Assembly: GCF_000005505.3 (NCBI RefSeq)
Contig: NC_016132.3
Coordinates: 24,976,501-25,040,500, forward strand
DNA from: Brachypodium distachyon
Lineage: Eukaryota > Streptophyta > Magnoliopsida > Poales > Poaceae
Direction of reading: 5' to 3'
DNA: 64,000 nt
Below are positions 41,796 through 53,060 of the stretch, piece after piece. A model generated the notes under the pieces. The model did no database searches, had not been told where the DNA came from, and saw only the letters and a program-made list of their open reading frames with translations. The position numbers were made by a program, and so were the translations under genes. How positions within the stretch are numbered: position 1 is the stretch's first letter; each line of letters starts with the position of its first letter.

Positions 41796-43042
41796 TGAGA
41801 CTTCATTGAAATATCGAGTACGTCACGGAGGGATGAACGTGACCAGTTTTAAGTTTTCTTCAAAATAAAGACTGAAAACAGTCACAGTACTTCAACAACA
41901 TAGATTTTACTTAGCAAATTTTAGAGTTGCAGCGGAATGAAGAAAGATGAACAAGTTAAGCAGTAGCAGTGAAGACAAGAATAGTAAGAACAGTTGTATT
42001 TCAACAGAAAGTATGAGATTCAGGAACCATATCACCAGCACATGAAGACACGGGAATTTGTTTTTCGAAGTTCATATTGTTGACACAATCCTACGTCTCC
42101 GTTGAGGGGGCTGAGTCACACAAGACGCGGACACACAAGTCCACCCAATCCTCCTGAGCTAAGACCAAAATCTCGCCCAGTTACTCGTGGTAGATCTTGA
42201 GGTGATCCCCGGAGCTTCACAGACTGGTTGATGGTGAATCACAAGCTTCGATTGCTCTTCAACATTGACTCCTAACCGTCTAGGTGATGCCAATCACCAA
42301 GAGTAACAAGCTTCAAGTGTTCGGCTAGAGAGGGGATCCCATTCTTCACGCTCAGTTCAGCTCTAAGGGTTTTCTCAGGTGTACTTCAAAACATCTCCTT
42401 GGGGATCCCACCAAAACCGTTCGGGGTGAGTCGTCTTATATAGCCTTGGCCACGGTCGATCTAGCCGTTGTGACCCGTTGGATAAAGTGATCCCTGAGAC
42501 TCCAACTCACACTTTATCTCTTTGTCTCACAACGGTTAGATTACGTGGTCAAAACGTAAAGCGACAAAGTTTTTCAAACACATTTGAAATCAGAGTGAAG
42601 ACTTCACGCGGAAGTTTCTGTGAAGCCTGAAATGCTTCATTCTTCACTTCGACGAAAAACACTCACACATAAAATGGTTTTCGCCTAAGCTGAACATGAA
42701 GAATATGTTTCACCTAAACCAGCTCCACACTTCAGACCCCTTTTAATAGTACGGCGTTCCTATACTCAAGTGAAAAAAAAGCTACGGAGAGACCTATGAA
42801 GAAAGCTACGCTTCACATTCTTCTCCGTTCTTCACTGAGTTCTTCATACTTCAAGCCAGTACCAGTACTTCAATTTTTAGGGGTCGTCGATGCTGGTTAA
42901 ACCAACTCTTCTGAGGAACTAAAACCTGAAACACTCCGTGTAACTCATTAGTTTCTCAACCATGTTGTCATCATTCATCAAAACCCATACAGGGGCAAGG
43001 TTTCCCTTTCAATCTCTCCCTTTTTGGTGTTTGATGACAACA
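41796..43042 (-). repeat. Sirevirus/Maximus-like copia LTR (3' LTR)
   Basis: Read on the minus strand it begins TGTTGTCATCAAACACCAAA followed by AAGGGAGAGATTGAAAGGGA, a start well known from grass Sirevirus LTRs. It ends near 41796 with ATATTTCAATGAAGTCTCA. It contains a TATATAAGACGACTCACCCC promoter-like block (about 42445-42425 on the minus strand). Internal element sequence lies on the high-coordinate side, so this is the 3' LTR. Exact ends are provisional because no target duplication can be checked. Confidence 0.6.
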
Positions 43043-44180
43043 CTGGTTAAAACTTCAAAGATGGGAATAATAAGTGTGAAGGTTTTAGCTTCTGAGTTAT
43101 ATGAAAACTCCCCTGAAGATATGCATATTTAAGATTGCTTTTGAATGCAAGTGCAAATAGCTTTAGGAGTGTGAGGAAATCTTCATATTCTTAAGAAACA
43201 AGGGTCTGCATTGTGTACAAGGTTAGTGCAGCAATAATAAAAATTCATACATGCTCATAAATTGAAGTAAACAGATGCAGCACCAACAAGTATTGAAGTA
43301 AACATGCATGCATGAGGAACGAAAATGCATGAAGATTAAATTTATTACAGGCATTGCAGAATCCTCATGCAAGTGGTAATATTAAGTGTACTTCAACACA
43401 ACCAAATGTTTCAAACCACGGACGGATAGGACTTAAAGTTTTCAAACAACAAAGAACGAAGAACCAGATAAAAAGCAAACTCCCCCTGAGTCAAATAAAC
43501 ACGAAACCCTCCCCCTGACTCCTTCTCCCGTTTTGGCGTCAAGACTATTGGCTTGGAGTAGCTTCGCTGTCTTCAGGCTTCAGGACGTCTGGGAAGTACT
43601 TGGCGAGGAAATCTTAAAGCATGCCACTGGTCTTGTCTTCGCGGGAAATCAACTTCTTTATCAGCACCTTTTGATTCTTCATAAGAGCTGCCTGCTTCTC
43701 GAGCAATTCTTGTTGATTGTCGATCTTCCGAGAGAGCTTCACTACCAGGTTCTTCAAAGAACCATCCGTGCCAGAGCTGGTCTCGTACTGAGAATCAGAT
43801 GGACGAAGTGATTGCTTCAGCTGCGGTTGCGACGGAATTGGCTGTGAGGACTCCTTGGACGGGCGATCAGACATTGAAGTAGGAGGAAGCACAGACGGCT
43901 CTGGATCTTGAGGCTTGAACGAGAAATACTTGTGCTGATGTTCCAACTCAAAGCGTTTCTCAGACAACTGCAAAATGATCTTCATGATCTGAGGTGCGTA
44001 AGGCAGTGCACGCACATGGTCGACAGAGGCATGAGTTATAGTCTGAAGAATGTAATCTCCAAAATCCTTCTTCTCGCCTTTGAAGACTGCAAGCAGCAGA
44101 TTGCGGTGAAGACCGGCAATTTCACTTGAGCTGCCTTGCTTGGGAGAGAGAGTGAAACGGAGATGTCATTGAGGATTTTT
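43043..44180 (-). pseudogene. Sirevirus-like internal end with ORF fragment
   Basis: Minus-strand frames read LLLAVFKGEKKDFGDYILQT-like sequence (44110-44040) and then RALPYAPQIMKIILQLSEKR, a Ser/Pro/Gln-rich middle, and a coiled-coil-like LVVKLSRKIDNQQELLEKQA ending at 43614. This type of ORF sits between pol and the 3' LTR in several grass copia elements. I cannot assign a function. A frameshift lies near 44040. The element is cut at 44181 by the insertion of Tek1, and its pol is not present in the window. Confidence 0.5.
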
Positions 44181-46649
44181 TGTAACATCCCAAATTTTAC
44201 AAACCTTTCATCATGCATTTGCATTCATAAGCATCATGCCACCTATGCATTTTTGGCCATTTTAAAAACATTGCTTTGAATTCTTGAATCCCTTTTAAAA
44301 GCCTTCTTTATTTCAAATCTGATTTTCACCTTCCTTTTGCAAACTGGATTTTCAACCCAATAGGGTTTTGATCACAAAAGGGGTTTATTGCATAAATGAG
44401 CTACCCCATAATTTTTGGCATTTAAGTTGGAGTTGAAAAACTATTTTACTTTATTTATTATAAAGCCCTAAAGGCAAGTATACAAGCAAAATTATTTTAA
44501 AATATTTTATATTGGAATAAATCAAGTCCCAGAGGTTAAAGCATTTGAGGATTTGATTTTACAAATTTTCTGGTGTTTATTTGGATTGATCTGGAGTTCT
44601 AAATCAGAAGTTACAAAAGAAAACAGAAGAAAAAAAAGGAAAAAAAGAAAGAAGGAAACGGCCCGGCCCGGCCAAATGGGCCGAACCGGCCAGACTTACC
44701 TGCGCGCCCCACCGGCCTAGCCCGACCGCAGCCCCGCCAGCCCGTGCGCGCCCGAGCTGCCACTGACAGGTGGGACCCACCTGTCAGGGCTTTCGTTCCC
44801 AAAGGAAAGCCACGCCAGTCATGCGTGCGACGCCCACGCGCCATCCCCGGCCACTGACCTCGCCGCGCCATCGCCTCTGTGCCTCCCTCCACTTTCCTTG
44901 CGCGTCCCTATAAAGCCAGCAGCCTCCTCTGCATTTTCCCCTTTCCGATTTCGCTCATTCCGCGCCCACGCTGCCCTAATTCGTCGGCAGAGCAAGCTCG
45001 CCGCCGCCGCTCGTTTTTGGTCGCCGCCGACGACACGGTGAGGCATCTACCCGTAAGCCGAGCCACCTTCTTTCCTCTATCTCTTGCGCATCTTTTGACA
45101 CGGTCCTTTTCTTGTTTTACTCGTCATAGCACCCCGCCGACGTCGTCCCGAAGCTTCGCCGCCGCCGCCTTCCCTTCGTCCTAGACGACGACACCGTCTG
45201 CCCCGAGCGAAGCCGCCGCTGCCATCTTCTTCCTCGCGACGAGAAGGAGCCGTATCCATCTTCCCCAAGCTCGAGAACCCGCCGAAACCCCTCGCCGCCG
45301 TTCTCCCGAGCCGCCGCCGACCTCGCCGGAACCCTAGCCCGCCGGAGGTAAAGCCGAAGCCTAGCCCATCCGATCTCAATCTATGGTGTAGATTAGATGA
45401 CTTACCCGAAGGGGTATCTTTTGATCTGAGCCATCCATTTCTTTTAGGTTAGATCCGACGGCCCGTGCTTTATTTTGACCCCGAACCGGTACCGACCAAT
45501 CACAGCAAGCCACGCGTCCCCTGTTTAGGATTAAACTCAATTCCAAGGCCAAATTAATTTGTAACTTTGCAGAAAATCCACTGAAACTTCAAATGCTCAT
45601 ATCTTTTAATCCTTTTGGCCAAATTTAGTGTTCTACACCTTTTTAGAAAGCTCTCAGCCTGTAGAATCTTTTGGAATAGTTTAATTGTAAATTTGAATAA
45701 TCTAAACCCAATCAAATTACAGAAAGGCTTTTAATGCCATTTAATTCATATCTTTTGTTTTAAAAATTCTTTTTGCATGCAACCAACTCTGAAAATTGTG
45801 TTTTGCCATTTAATTCATATCTTGGTATGGGTCTGGGTGATTACTTCTGAAAATTCTCGTAATCGACGCTGTTGCTACTCTACCCTGAGAACAGCAAGGG
45901 ATTAACCCGTCGGTTTCTTGTGGGTAAAGTGTACAACCTCTCGAGAGTGTGAAACTAAGTACTTATCCGTGTCCCCGGTTACGGACAATTATTGAGCAAC
46001 TAGATTTGGGAGCTGTAAGAAAGGTCTCACTCTTTCTAATTTCTTAATAAAATGAATGGTTTAAACTTGGGATAGGAGCATTGATGTGTCTACTCAATGT
46101 CCATAGATTAATAGGAGCACCGGTGTGTCTACCCGGTGTCCAATAGTTTAATATTATTGTATCATTCAATTGTAGTAGGGTAAATTTATGTTCTGGTTCC
46201 ACGTAAAAAGCCTGAACTCCACCTTGCCATATACTGCATGTACATTATTAGGTCTGTTATAATTACCAGGTGAATTTGCCAATACATTCAATGTATTGAC
46301 CACGTAGTGGATGGAATTAAATAATGCAGGTGGATCAGACGACGAGTGAGGTTCGTTGTTGTTTTGGGGTTACGAGCTTACATTCCAACATGCTCTCGCT
46401 GTGGTGTTGATGTGGCTCTCGTTCTTCCATTTGCTTTCCGCTGCCAGACTTTAAGTTATTTGTTTTGAGCTAACCCGAGGGGTTATGCAAGTTGTAAGTA
46501 CTATGAGTTCTGAATATGAGACGATGTAATAAATTTACTTGACCTTTGTATCTGGTATTTCATCATGAAACTATGTGTGCTAGTAAGTCGATCCAGGGAC
46601 TAACACTGTAAGCACAGAGATCGAACCCTACTCGAGGGCGGTCGCTTCA
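44181..46649 (+). repeat. Tek1 5' LTR
   Basis: It starts TGTAACATCCCAAATTTTAC and ends GGCGGTCGCTTCA just before the PBS. About 2.47 kb. A plausible core promoter is CGTCCCTATAAAGCCAGC near 44903-44920, followed by a GC-rich transcribed leader and AT-rich U5-like sequence. The first 270 bases match 58758-59029. The base composition switches sharply from AT-rich (44181-44640) to GC-rich (44660-45360) and back. Confidence 0.9.
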
Positions 46650-46651
46650 GA

Positions 46652-46665
46652 TGGTATCTGAGCAC
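46652..46665 (+). other. Tek1 primer-binding site (initiator tRNA-Met type)
   Basis: TGGTATCTGAGCAC begins two bases after the LTR CA. The common plant form is TGGTATCAGAGC, complementary to the 3' end of initiator tRNA-Met, so one position differs. Confidence 0.8.
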
Positions 46666-47090
46666 TGTGTTGCCATAGGAACGTGACTCTAGCTTGGATT
46701 AGGATAAGACCAAACCTTAGGATTGAACATTCTTACTTCTTATCCCTACCTGACTTATTTATTATTTTTACTTCTTATCCCTACCTGTCTTATTCATTAC
46801 TTTTACTTCTTACTCTTGCATGTCATATTTATTTTATTATTTTACACCAAATACCATGACATTAGACCACTAATGCATATTATTCTTCCTTGTTTATTTT
46901 GTCATCCACCTCTAAATCATGTTCTCATACTACACTCATATTATCATGCAATTTTGTTCATTTTGCAATCCCACCCTTAAACATATCTTCGGCATTTTTC
47001 TCCACCATACTGTCATTATCATTTAGTTTTCATGCATTCAACCACTTGATCATGTCACTGATACTCCTCTACCTTTCTCTTTTCCTATAG

Positions 47091-47923
47091 ATGGAAAGCC
47101 CACCTCCCTTTGGCAACGTCCCACCATTCACGCGCGTCTACTACCCCTCCGCCGACGACGAGCGACTATTCAGTGCCCCCTTGGTGGCATTGTGTGCGAT
47201 CCTCGAGCTGGCACCTCCCCGTTTCCAAGGCCGCACCGAGCCCGCCATGCCCGGAGGATGGCCGCCCCGGTGGGACATAGAAGCGAAGATCCACGGACGC
47301 GAGATCGCTCAACCAACAGCCGATATCACCTTCATCGCCCGCTACCCCACCTATGAGAAGGGCCTCTAGTTTGCAATACAGTGCGCCTTCGCACAGGTGT
47401 GTCGGGATTACCGGGACGAGCTCCCCGAGGACTCCCCCTTCCTCCTATTTGGAAAGCGGAACCATGCGTGCTCAGCCGTGGAGCAGCCCCCGGCGAGGAA
47501 CTGTCCAGAGTGGCCGCCAAATTTGAAAACATGGAAGTGAACATGGTGGATTTGGAGACCTGTCTCGGCGATGAGATGGTCAGGGCTGACTTAGCAGAGG
47601 AGTTTGTCGGCCAACTGTTGGGAGACAAGGCCCAACTGCAGGAGGACAAGACGGTGCTGCAGGACACCGTCCTCAACATGGGCAACGCCATAGAGCAGCT
47701 ACAACATGAGAGGGACCAGGTCCGGTATCACTACGAACAGCTCAAGGCGTTCCTAATCGCCGCAGCCGCAGCCGCACCAGCTCCTACGCCAGCCACCACA
47801 CCGGCACCTGTTCAGACCCCACCTCCGCCTCAGGATGAGGAGATGGAGCCTCAGGAGGGGGTGCCGACTGAGGAGGAGCCTCAAGAGGCTCAGGAGGTGG
47901 ACTTCCCTAGTCCTAGTTGGTGA
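47091..47923 (+). pseudogene. Tek1 leader ORF upstream of gag
   Basis: The ATG at 47091 opens a 92-codon frame (MESPPPFGNVPPFTRVYYPS ...) ending in TAG at 47367-47369. A second frame from 47381 continues with a coiled-coil-like part (LQEDKTVLQDTVLNMGNAIE, QLQHERDQVRYHYEQLKAFL), an Ala/Pro/Thr stretch and a Glu-rich tail ending FPSPSW. Similar uncharacterised ORFs precede gag in many grass Tekay-type elements. The two parts are probably one ORF broken by a stop and frameshift. No known domain. Confidence 0.6.
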
Positions 47924-48201
47924 CTACCAGAGTTTATAATTTATCCTATTTATCATTTTGCGAGTTAGTCATTGACCATACAGACTTTGTGTATGGCTAC
48001 GTAGATCGTTTGCTTTTTTTCCGAACATTTTATTATGGGCAGTGTCCCATCGAGAACTAGTTATGGTTTGCTGAATTTCCAAAGGTTTTAATGAATGATT
48101 GATTGTGTGATTGTGATATGCTTGAGTTAATGTTTTCTTGTGGGGCTTAGATATCCTTAGTCCTTGTCTATCTTTTTTCTCATCTATGCTATCCTAAACA
48201 G

Positions 48202-49308
48202 ATGCCTCCAAGACGCTAGCCCAACAACAACAACGCTGATGCCAACAATGCCAATGCGGATGGAAACGCAGTCACTATGCAGCAATTGTTGGCAGCCCAG
48301 GCTCAATTCTTCCAAATGATCACATAGCAAATGGCCAATAACAACCAGAACAACCAGCAGAACCTCAACAACAATCAGCAACACCCCCCACCTCAAGTGG
48401 ACATGCTGACCCGTTTCCTGCGGCTACGTCCACCCACCTTCTCCAGCTCACCTGAACCCATAGTGGCAGACGACTGGCTCTGTTCCATCAACAAGAACAT
48501 GGTGACTGTCAACTGCACGGATGCGGAGAAAGTGAGGTTCGCAGCCCATTTGCTTGAAGGACCGGCTGCTTCATGGTGGGAGAACTTCCAGATCACCACC
48601 CCCATCGAGGATGTCACTTGGGACATGTTCCAGGAAGCCTTCCGCACAGCCCACATCTCTACGGGAGTGCTTAGCCTGAAGAAGAAGGAATTTCAAAGGC
48701 TGAGGCAAGGAAGCCGCACTATGGTCGAGTTCATCGACGTGTTCAACAGCTTATCCCGATATGCACCCGACGATGTGAACACAGATGCCAAGCGCCGTGA
48801 GAAGTTCTTGGATGCCCTGAACGATGAGCTCTCAGTTCAACTGGCAGTCGCCTACACCCCTACCTATCAGTCCCTGATAGATAAGGCCATTGTCCTGGAG
48901 AACAAGCTGAACCAGATGGAGAGCCGCAAGAGGAGACTCCATCAGGGAAGCTCTCACACCGGGGCACATCAGAGGCAGCGCACCTCCCAAGATGGCAGTG
49001 GCAGTTCGACAGTGATCAGGACTGGAGGCCACAATGGTCAACGCCATGGTGGAAATGGCCACAATCGCCATGGAGGACATGGACACGGCTACCAGGGTGG
49101 AAGTGGGAACAGGTCGCAACCTCAGCATCAACATCAGCACCCGCACCCAAACCATCACAACGGCAATGGAAATGGGAAGGGGAACCACAATCGCAACGGA
49201 GGCAACGCAGGACAGAATCGGAATGACAATCGCCCCAAGCGTGGCCTCAGCCAAGTGGAGTTCTTCAAATGCCACAAGATGGGGCACTACTCTAACGACT
49301 GCCCATGA
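48202..49308 (+). pseudogene. Tek1 gag with broken zinc knuckle
   Basis: The ATG at 48202 (MPPRR) is followed by in-frame TAGs at 48217 and 48325. The open part from 48331 is Asn/Gln-rich, then retrotransposon-gag type: PPTFSSSPEPIVADDWLCSI, FAAHLLEGPAASWWENFQIT, FQRLRQGSRTMVEFIDVFNS, LNDELSVQLAVAYTPTYQSL. A His/Gly/Asn-rich basic region follows (about 49010-49230). The zinc knuckle reads FFKCHKMGHYSNDC, so its first Cys has become Phe. A TGA at 49306 ends it. Protease and RT continue in the same frame, so gag-pol was one reading frame. Confidence 0.88.
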
Positions 49309-50861
49309 GGTATTGACGGGAATGTTCACAAGCCCAACAACTTCCAGAAGGGGCACGTGAATCATGTGGATGTGGAGGACGTCACTGAAGAACCAGGTAT
49401 CATCATTGGTACTTTCCACGTAAATACTTTTGAAACACTCATGTTATTCGATACCGGTGCATCGCATTCCTTCATATCGAGGTTATTTGCCAACAAACAT
49501 AAGCTGCCCACTAGCACTTTAGCCGACCCTATGAGGGTGAAATCGCCTGGTGGTGCCTTGATAGCGGCTTATGGATGCTGCCTTTTGTTCGTAGACATTG
49601 GGGGTCATGTTTTCCCCACTGACCTTGTGGTGCTTGAAACACAAGGACTGGACGTGATCCTAGGGATGCATTGGTTAGCCAGATATAATGGTCTTATAGA
49701 TTGTGTCAGGAGAACCATCACACTCACCACCCCAGAGAATAGGAGAATCCGCTTCAAGTCTACCTATGAACTTAAGAGACCTAAGGTCAATTCTCTTAAG
49801 GGGCTTAGCTTGGAAGAGGTACTCATAGTGAAAGAGTACCCGGATGTTTTCCTAGAGGAATTACCAGGCATGCCACCGGACCGTGATGTGGTGTTCCTCA
49901 TTGAGATAATGCCTGGAAGTGGACCCATAGCCAAGAGACCAAACAAGATGGCCGTGGATGAGTTAAAGGAATTGAAGAAGCAATTGACCAAGCAATTGTC
50001 AAAAGGTTTCATTCGCCCCAGCTCATCACCATATGGAGCACCTGTCCTGTTTGTGGAGAAGAAGGACAAGAGCCAACGGATGTGCATTGACTATCCTTCA
50101 CTGAATGAGGTGACGATAAAGAATAAGTACCGCTTACCTATAATCAACGATCTTTTCGATTAGTTGGAAGGAGCCTGTGTGTTCTCAAAGATCGATCTGC
50201 GATCAGGGTATTTTCAGCTGAAGATCCGAAAAGCAGATATACCCAAAACAACTTTCACCACTAGGTACGGTCTATATGAGTATACTGTGATGCCTTTTGG
50301 TTTGACCAATGCACCTGCATACTTCATGAACATGATGAGAAAGGTATTCATGGAATATTTGGACAAGTTTGTCGTGCTGTTCATCGAGAAGTTGAGGGCG
50401 CACAAGTTATACGCCAAGTTCAACAAGTGTGACTTTTGGTTGTCAGAAGTCAGTTTCCTAGGACACATAGTGTCGGGAGCCGGAGTAGCTGTTGACCCAG
50501 ATAAGGTAGCAGCGGTTACAGAGTGGGAGTCACCTAAGAATGTCGGAGATATCCGCAGTTTCCTAGGACTCGCTGGATACTACCGGAGGTTCATTCAGAA
50601 TTTCTCCAAGATAGCAAAACCCATGACCGAACTCTTAAAGGAGAAGAAATTCAACTGGACTGAGAAATGTGATGAGAGTTTCCAGGAATTGAAGAAGAGA
50701 TTAGTGTCCGCACCCATCCTTGTTTTACCCAATCTGCAAGAAGATTTCCAAGTTTACTGTGACGCCTCACGTCAAGGTTTGGGAGAAGTTTTGATGCAAG
50801 GAGGAAGAGTTGTAGCGTACGCTTCGCGACAACTAAAGAACCATGAAGGGAACTACCCCAC
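49309..50861 (+). pseudogene. Tek1 protease and RT/RNase H start; YxDD motif deleted
   Basis: Protease: [20 protein letters not shown] and later [93 protein letters not shown] at 50161, [40 protein letters not shown]. Then DKFVVLFI passes straight to [15 protein letters not shown]. About two dozen residues, including the catalytic FIDD/YxDD aspartates, are missing in frame. RNase H starts ([20 protein letters not shown]) and the copy is cut at NHEGNYPT, where TatC begins. Confidence 0.9.
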
Positions 50862-52812
50862 ACCCGATCGATTGGACCCCCGAGGCTGAGGCGGCGTTCC
50901 AGGATCTCAAGAAGTACCTAAAGTCGCCGCCCGTCCTTGTCGCCCCCAAGCCGGGCGAGCCGCTGCTACTCTACCTAGTGGCGACTGACCAAGTGGTTAG
51001 CTCGGTACTAGTTGCCGAAAGAGAAGAAGACCTCCCGGGGTGGGCCCGTGGGGCCGGGGGTTGAGCCAGCCACGGCAACCGCCCAGGACCCGGGAACCGC
51101 CATCGAGTCGGCGGCGCCAGCACCGCGCAAGCGGCTCGTGCAACACTCGGTGTACTTCGTCAGCACGGTGCTGCGCGACGCCTGCACGTGATACCCGCAA
51201 GTGCAGAAGCTCTTGCTGGGGATTCATCTTGCATCACGCAAGCTGCGCCATTACTTCCAGGCGCACCGCGTCACGGTGGTGTCCGGATTCTGCCTCGAGC
51301 AGGCCCTCACCAACCGTGAAGCCACTGGAAGGGTGGCCGAGTGGAGGATGGAGTTGTTGGAGTTCGACCTACACTTCACCAACACCAAGAGCATCAAGAG
51401 TGCGGCTCTGGCCGATTTCGTTGCGGAGGGGACTTCAACGGGCATAGAAGAAGAAGAGCCAGAGACTAGCCTGCCCGGCAGGCTGGACGAAGGCCACTGG
51501 ATCCTGTAATTTGACAGCGCATTCAGCCTACAGGGAGCAGGCACCGGAGTCGTCATCACGTCATCCATAGGAGACCAGCTCAAGTTCGCCATCGAGCTCG
51601 ACTTCCCCAGCTCCACCAACAACACGGCCGAGTACGAAGGGTTGCTCACCGGGTTGCAGGCGGCGATCGTCCTCGATATCAAGCGCCTGGTTGTTCGCGG
51701 GGATTCCCAACTCATGATCAACCAGGTTAACAAGGACTACGACTGTCCGCTGATGGCAGCGTACGTGGATGAGGTCCGCAAGCTAGAATGCAAGTTCAAG
51801 GGCCTGCGATTCGAGCACGTCAAGCGCAGGGATAACTTCGCGGCTGACGAGCTGTCCAAATTGGCAGCAGAGCACCGGAAGGTTCCGGTGGGGGTGTTCT
51901 GGCACAGGCAGACTGCGCCTTCGGTTGCCCCCAAGCCGGCTGCCGGGGAAGCCCCCCTGGCAACCGAAGGAAACCCCACAACAGCGGAGGTCCATGCCGC
52001 TGACGTAGCGGCATGCATGAGTAGGGAAACCCCGCCTTGGGCGGTGGATATCACCCGCTACCTGGAGGGGGAAGCCCACCCGGAAGATGACGCTGCCGCG
52101 GAATGCGTAGCCCAGCAAGCCAAGATGTACGCCCTGGTGGACAGGAACCTCTACCGGAGGCATGCAAATGGAGTGAAGCTCCTCTGCTTGCCCCAAGACG
52201 AAGGGCGCTCACTCCTGGAAGATATACACCGAGGCACATGTTCCCACCATGTGGCCTCCCGGGATCTGGCCGGCAAGGCTTTCCGGCACGGCTTCTACTA
52301 GGCTACGGCGCTAGTCGATGCTGAGCAGCTGGTCAAGACGTGCGAGGCGTGCCAGTTCCACGCAAAGAAGAGTAGCCAGACGGCACAGGCCCTGCAAGTC
52401 ATTCCATCCTCCTGGCCGTTCGCGGTCTGGGGGCTGGACATCGTCGGAAGTTGCCAAGAGCGGTTGGCGGCGACGAGTACTTGCTCATGGCCATCGACAA
52501 GTTCTCCAAGTGGGTGGAAGTGGAGCCAGTGCGGAAGGTGACCGTTCAAGCAGCCATCAAATTCTTCAAGGGCATTGTGTGCCGGTTCGGTGTGTCTAAC
52601 GGCATCATCACCGACAATGGCACACAATTTACGAGCGCCGTGTTCCAAGCCTACTGCGAGGACATGGGCACCAAGATCCACTTCGCTTCTGTTGCTCACC
52701 CAAGGAGCAATGGACAGGCGGAGCGAGCCAACACAGAGGTGCTGCGCGGGCTCAAGACAAGAACCTATGACAAGCTGAAAGGCCACAGGAAGCACTGGGT
52801 CAAAGAATTTCA
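50862..52812 (+). pseudogene. TatC RNase H, second RNase H and truncated integrase
   Basis: In order and spread over several frames: [20 protein letters not shown] and EPLLLYLVATDQVVSSVLVA; LASRKLRHYFQAHRVTVVSG; FDLHFTNTKSIKSAALADFV; second RNase H (FAIELDFPSSTNNTAEYEG, LDIKRLVVRGDSQLMINQVN, FEHVKRRDNFAADELSKLA). Integrase HHCC part (GTCSHHVASRDLAGKAFRHG) is followed by a TAG at 52300-52302 where TatB has Trp. The core is IDKFSKWVEVEPVRKVTVQA, ITDNGTQFTSAVFQAY, NGQAERANTEVLRG. The D,D,E residues survive, but the integrase ends at HWVKEF, where sequence jumps to spacer DNA at about 52812. The second RNase H is the most complete in the window apart from TatA. Confidence 0.85.
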
Positions 52813-53060
52813 CCGCACTTCGAGGCTCCTGCTGCGGGAGGGAGCTGCCACGTGTGCCGCGACGACTTGGCGTGCAAGGTGGCAAGGCCTTGGCCGCACT
52901 TCAAGGGGTGTGGCACCACGGGTGCCGCGGTGTCTCGACGCGCATGGTGGCAAGGTTCTTCGCCGCGCCTATAAATGGGCGTGGTGGCCATGGAGCAACT
53001 CAGAGCGAAGCGAAGAGGATAACTTCCAAGCTGAGGGATCGCTAAGGAGGGCCGTCCTCG
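52813..53060. other. TatC spacer between integrase and antisense gene
   Basis: No coding content recognised. It is homologous in part to TatA 25790-25930 in reverse orientation (GGTGCCGCGGTGTCTCGACG, GGCAAGGTTCTTCGCCG). It contains CGCCTATAAATGGGCGTGG (TATA-like, plus strand, near 52968). TatA has CCTACAAAAGGGC at this place, so the TATA form is not conserved. Confidence 0.5.

Noticed and set aside
52960..53000. TATAAA at about 52968 as a third conserved promoter in the Tat family
   Set aside because: TatA has TACAAAA at the corresponding position and no conserved ORF follows, so conservation is not supported.
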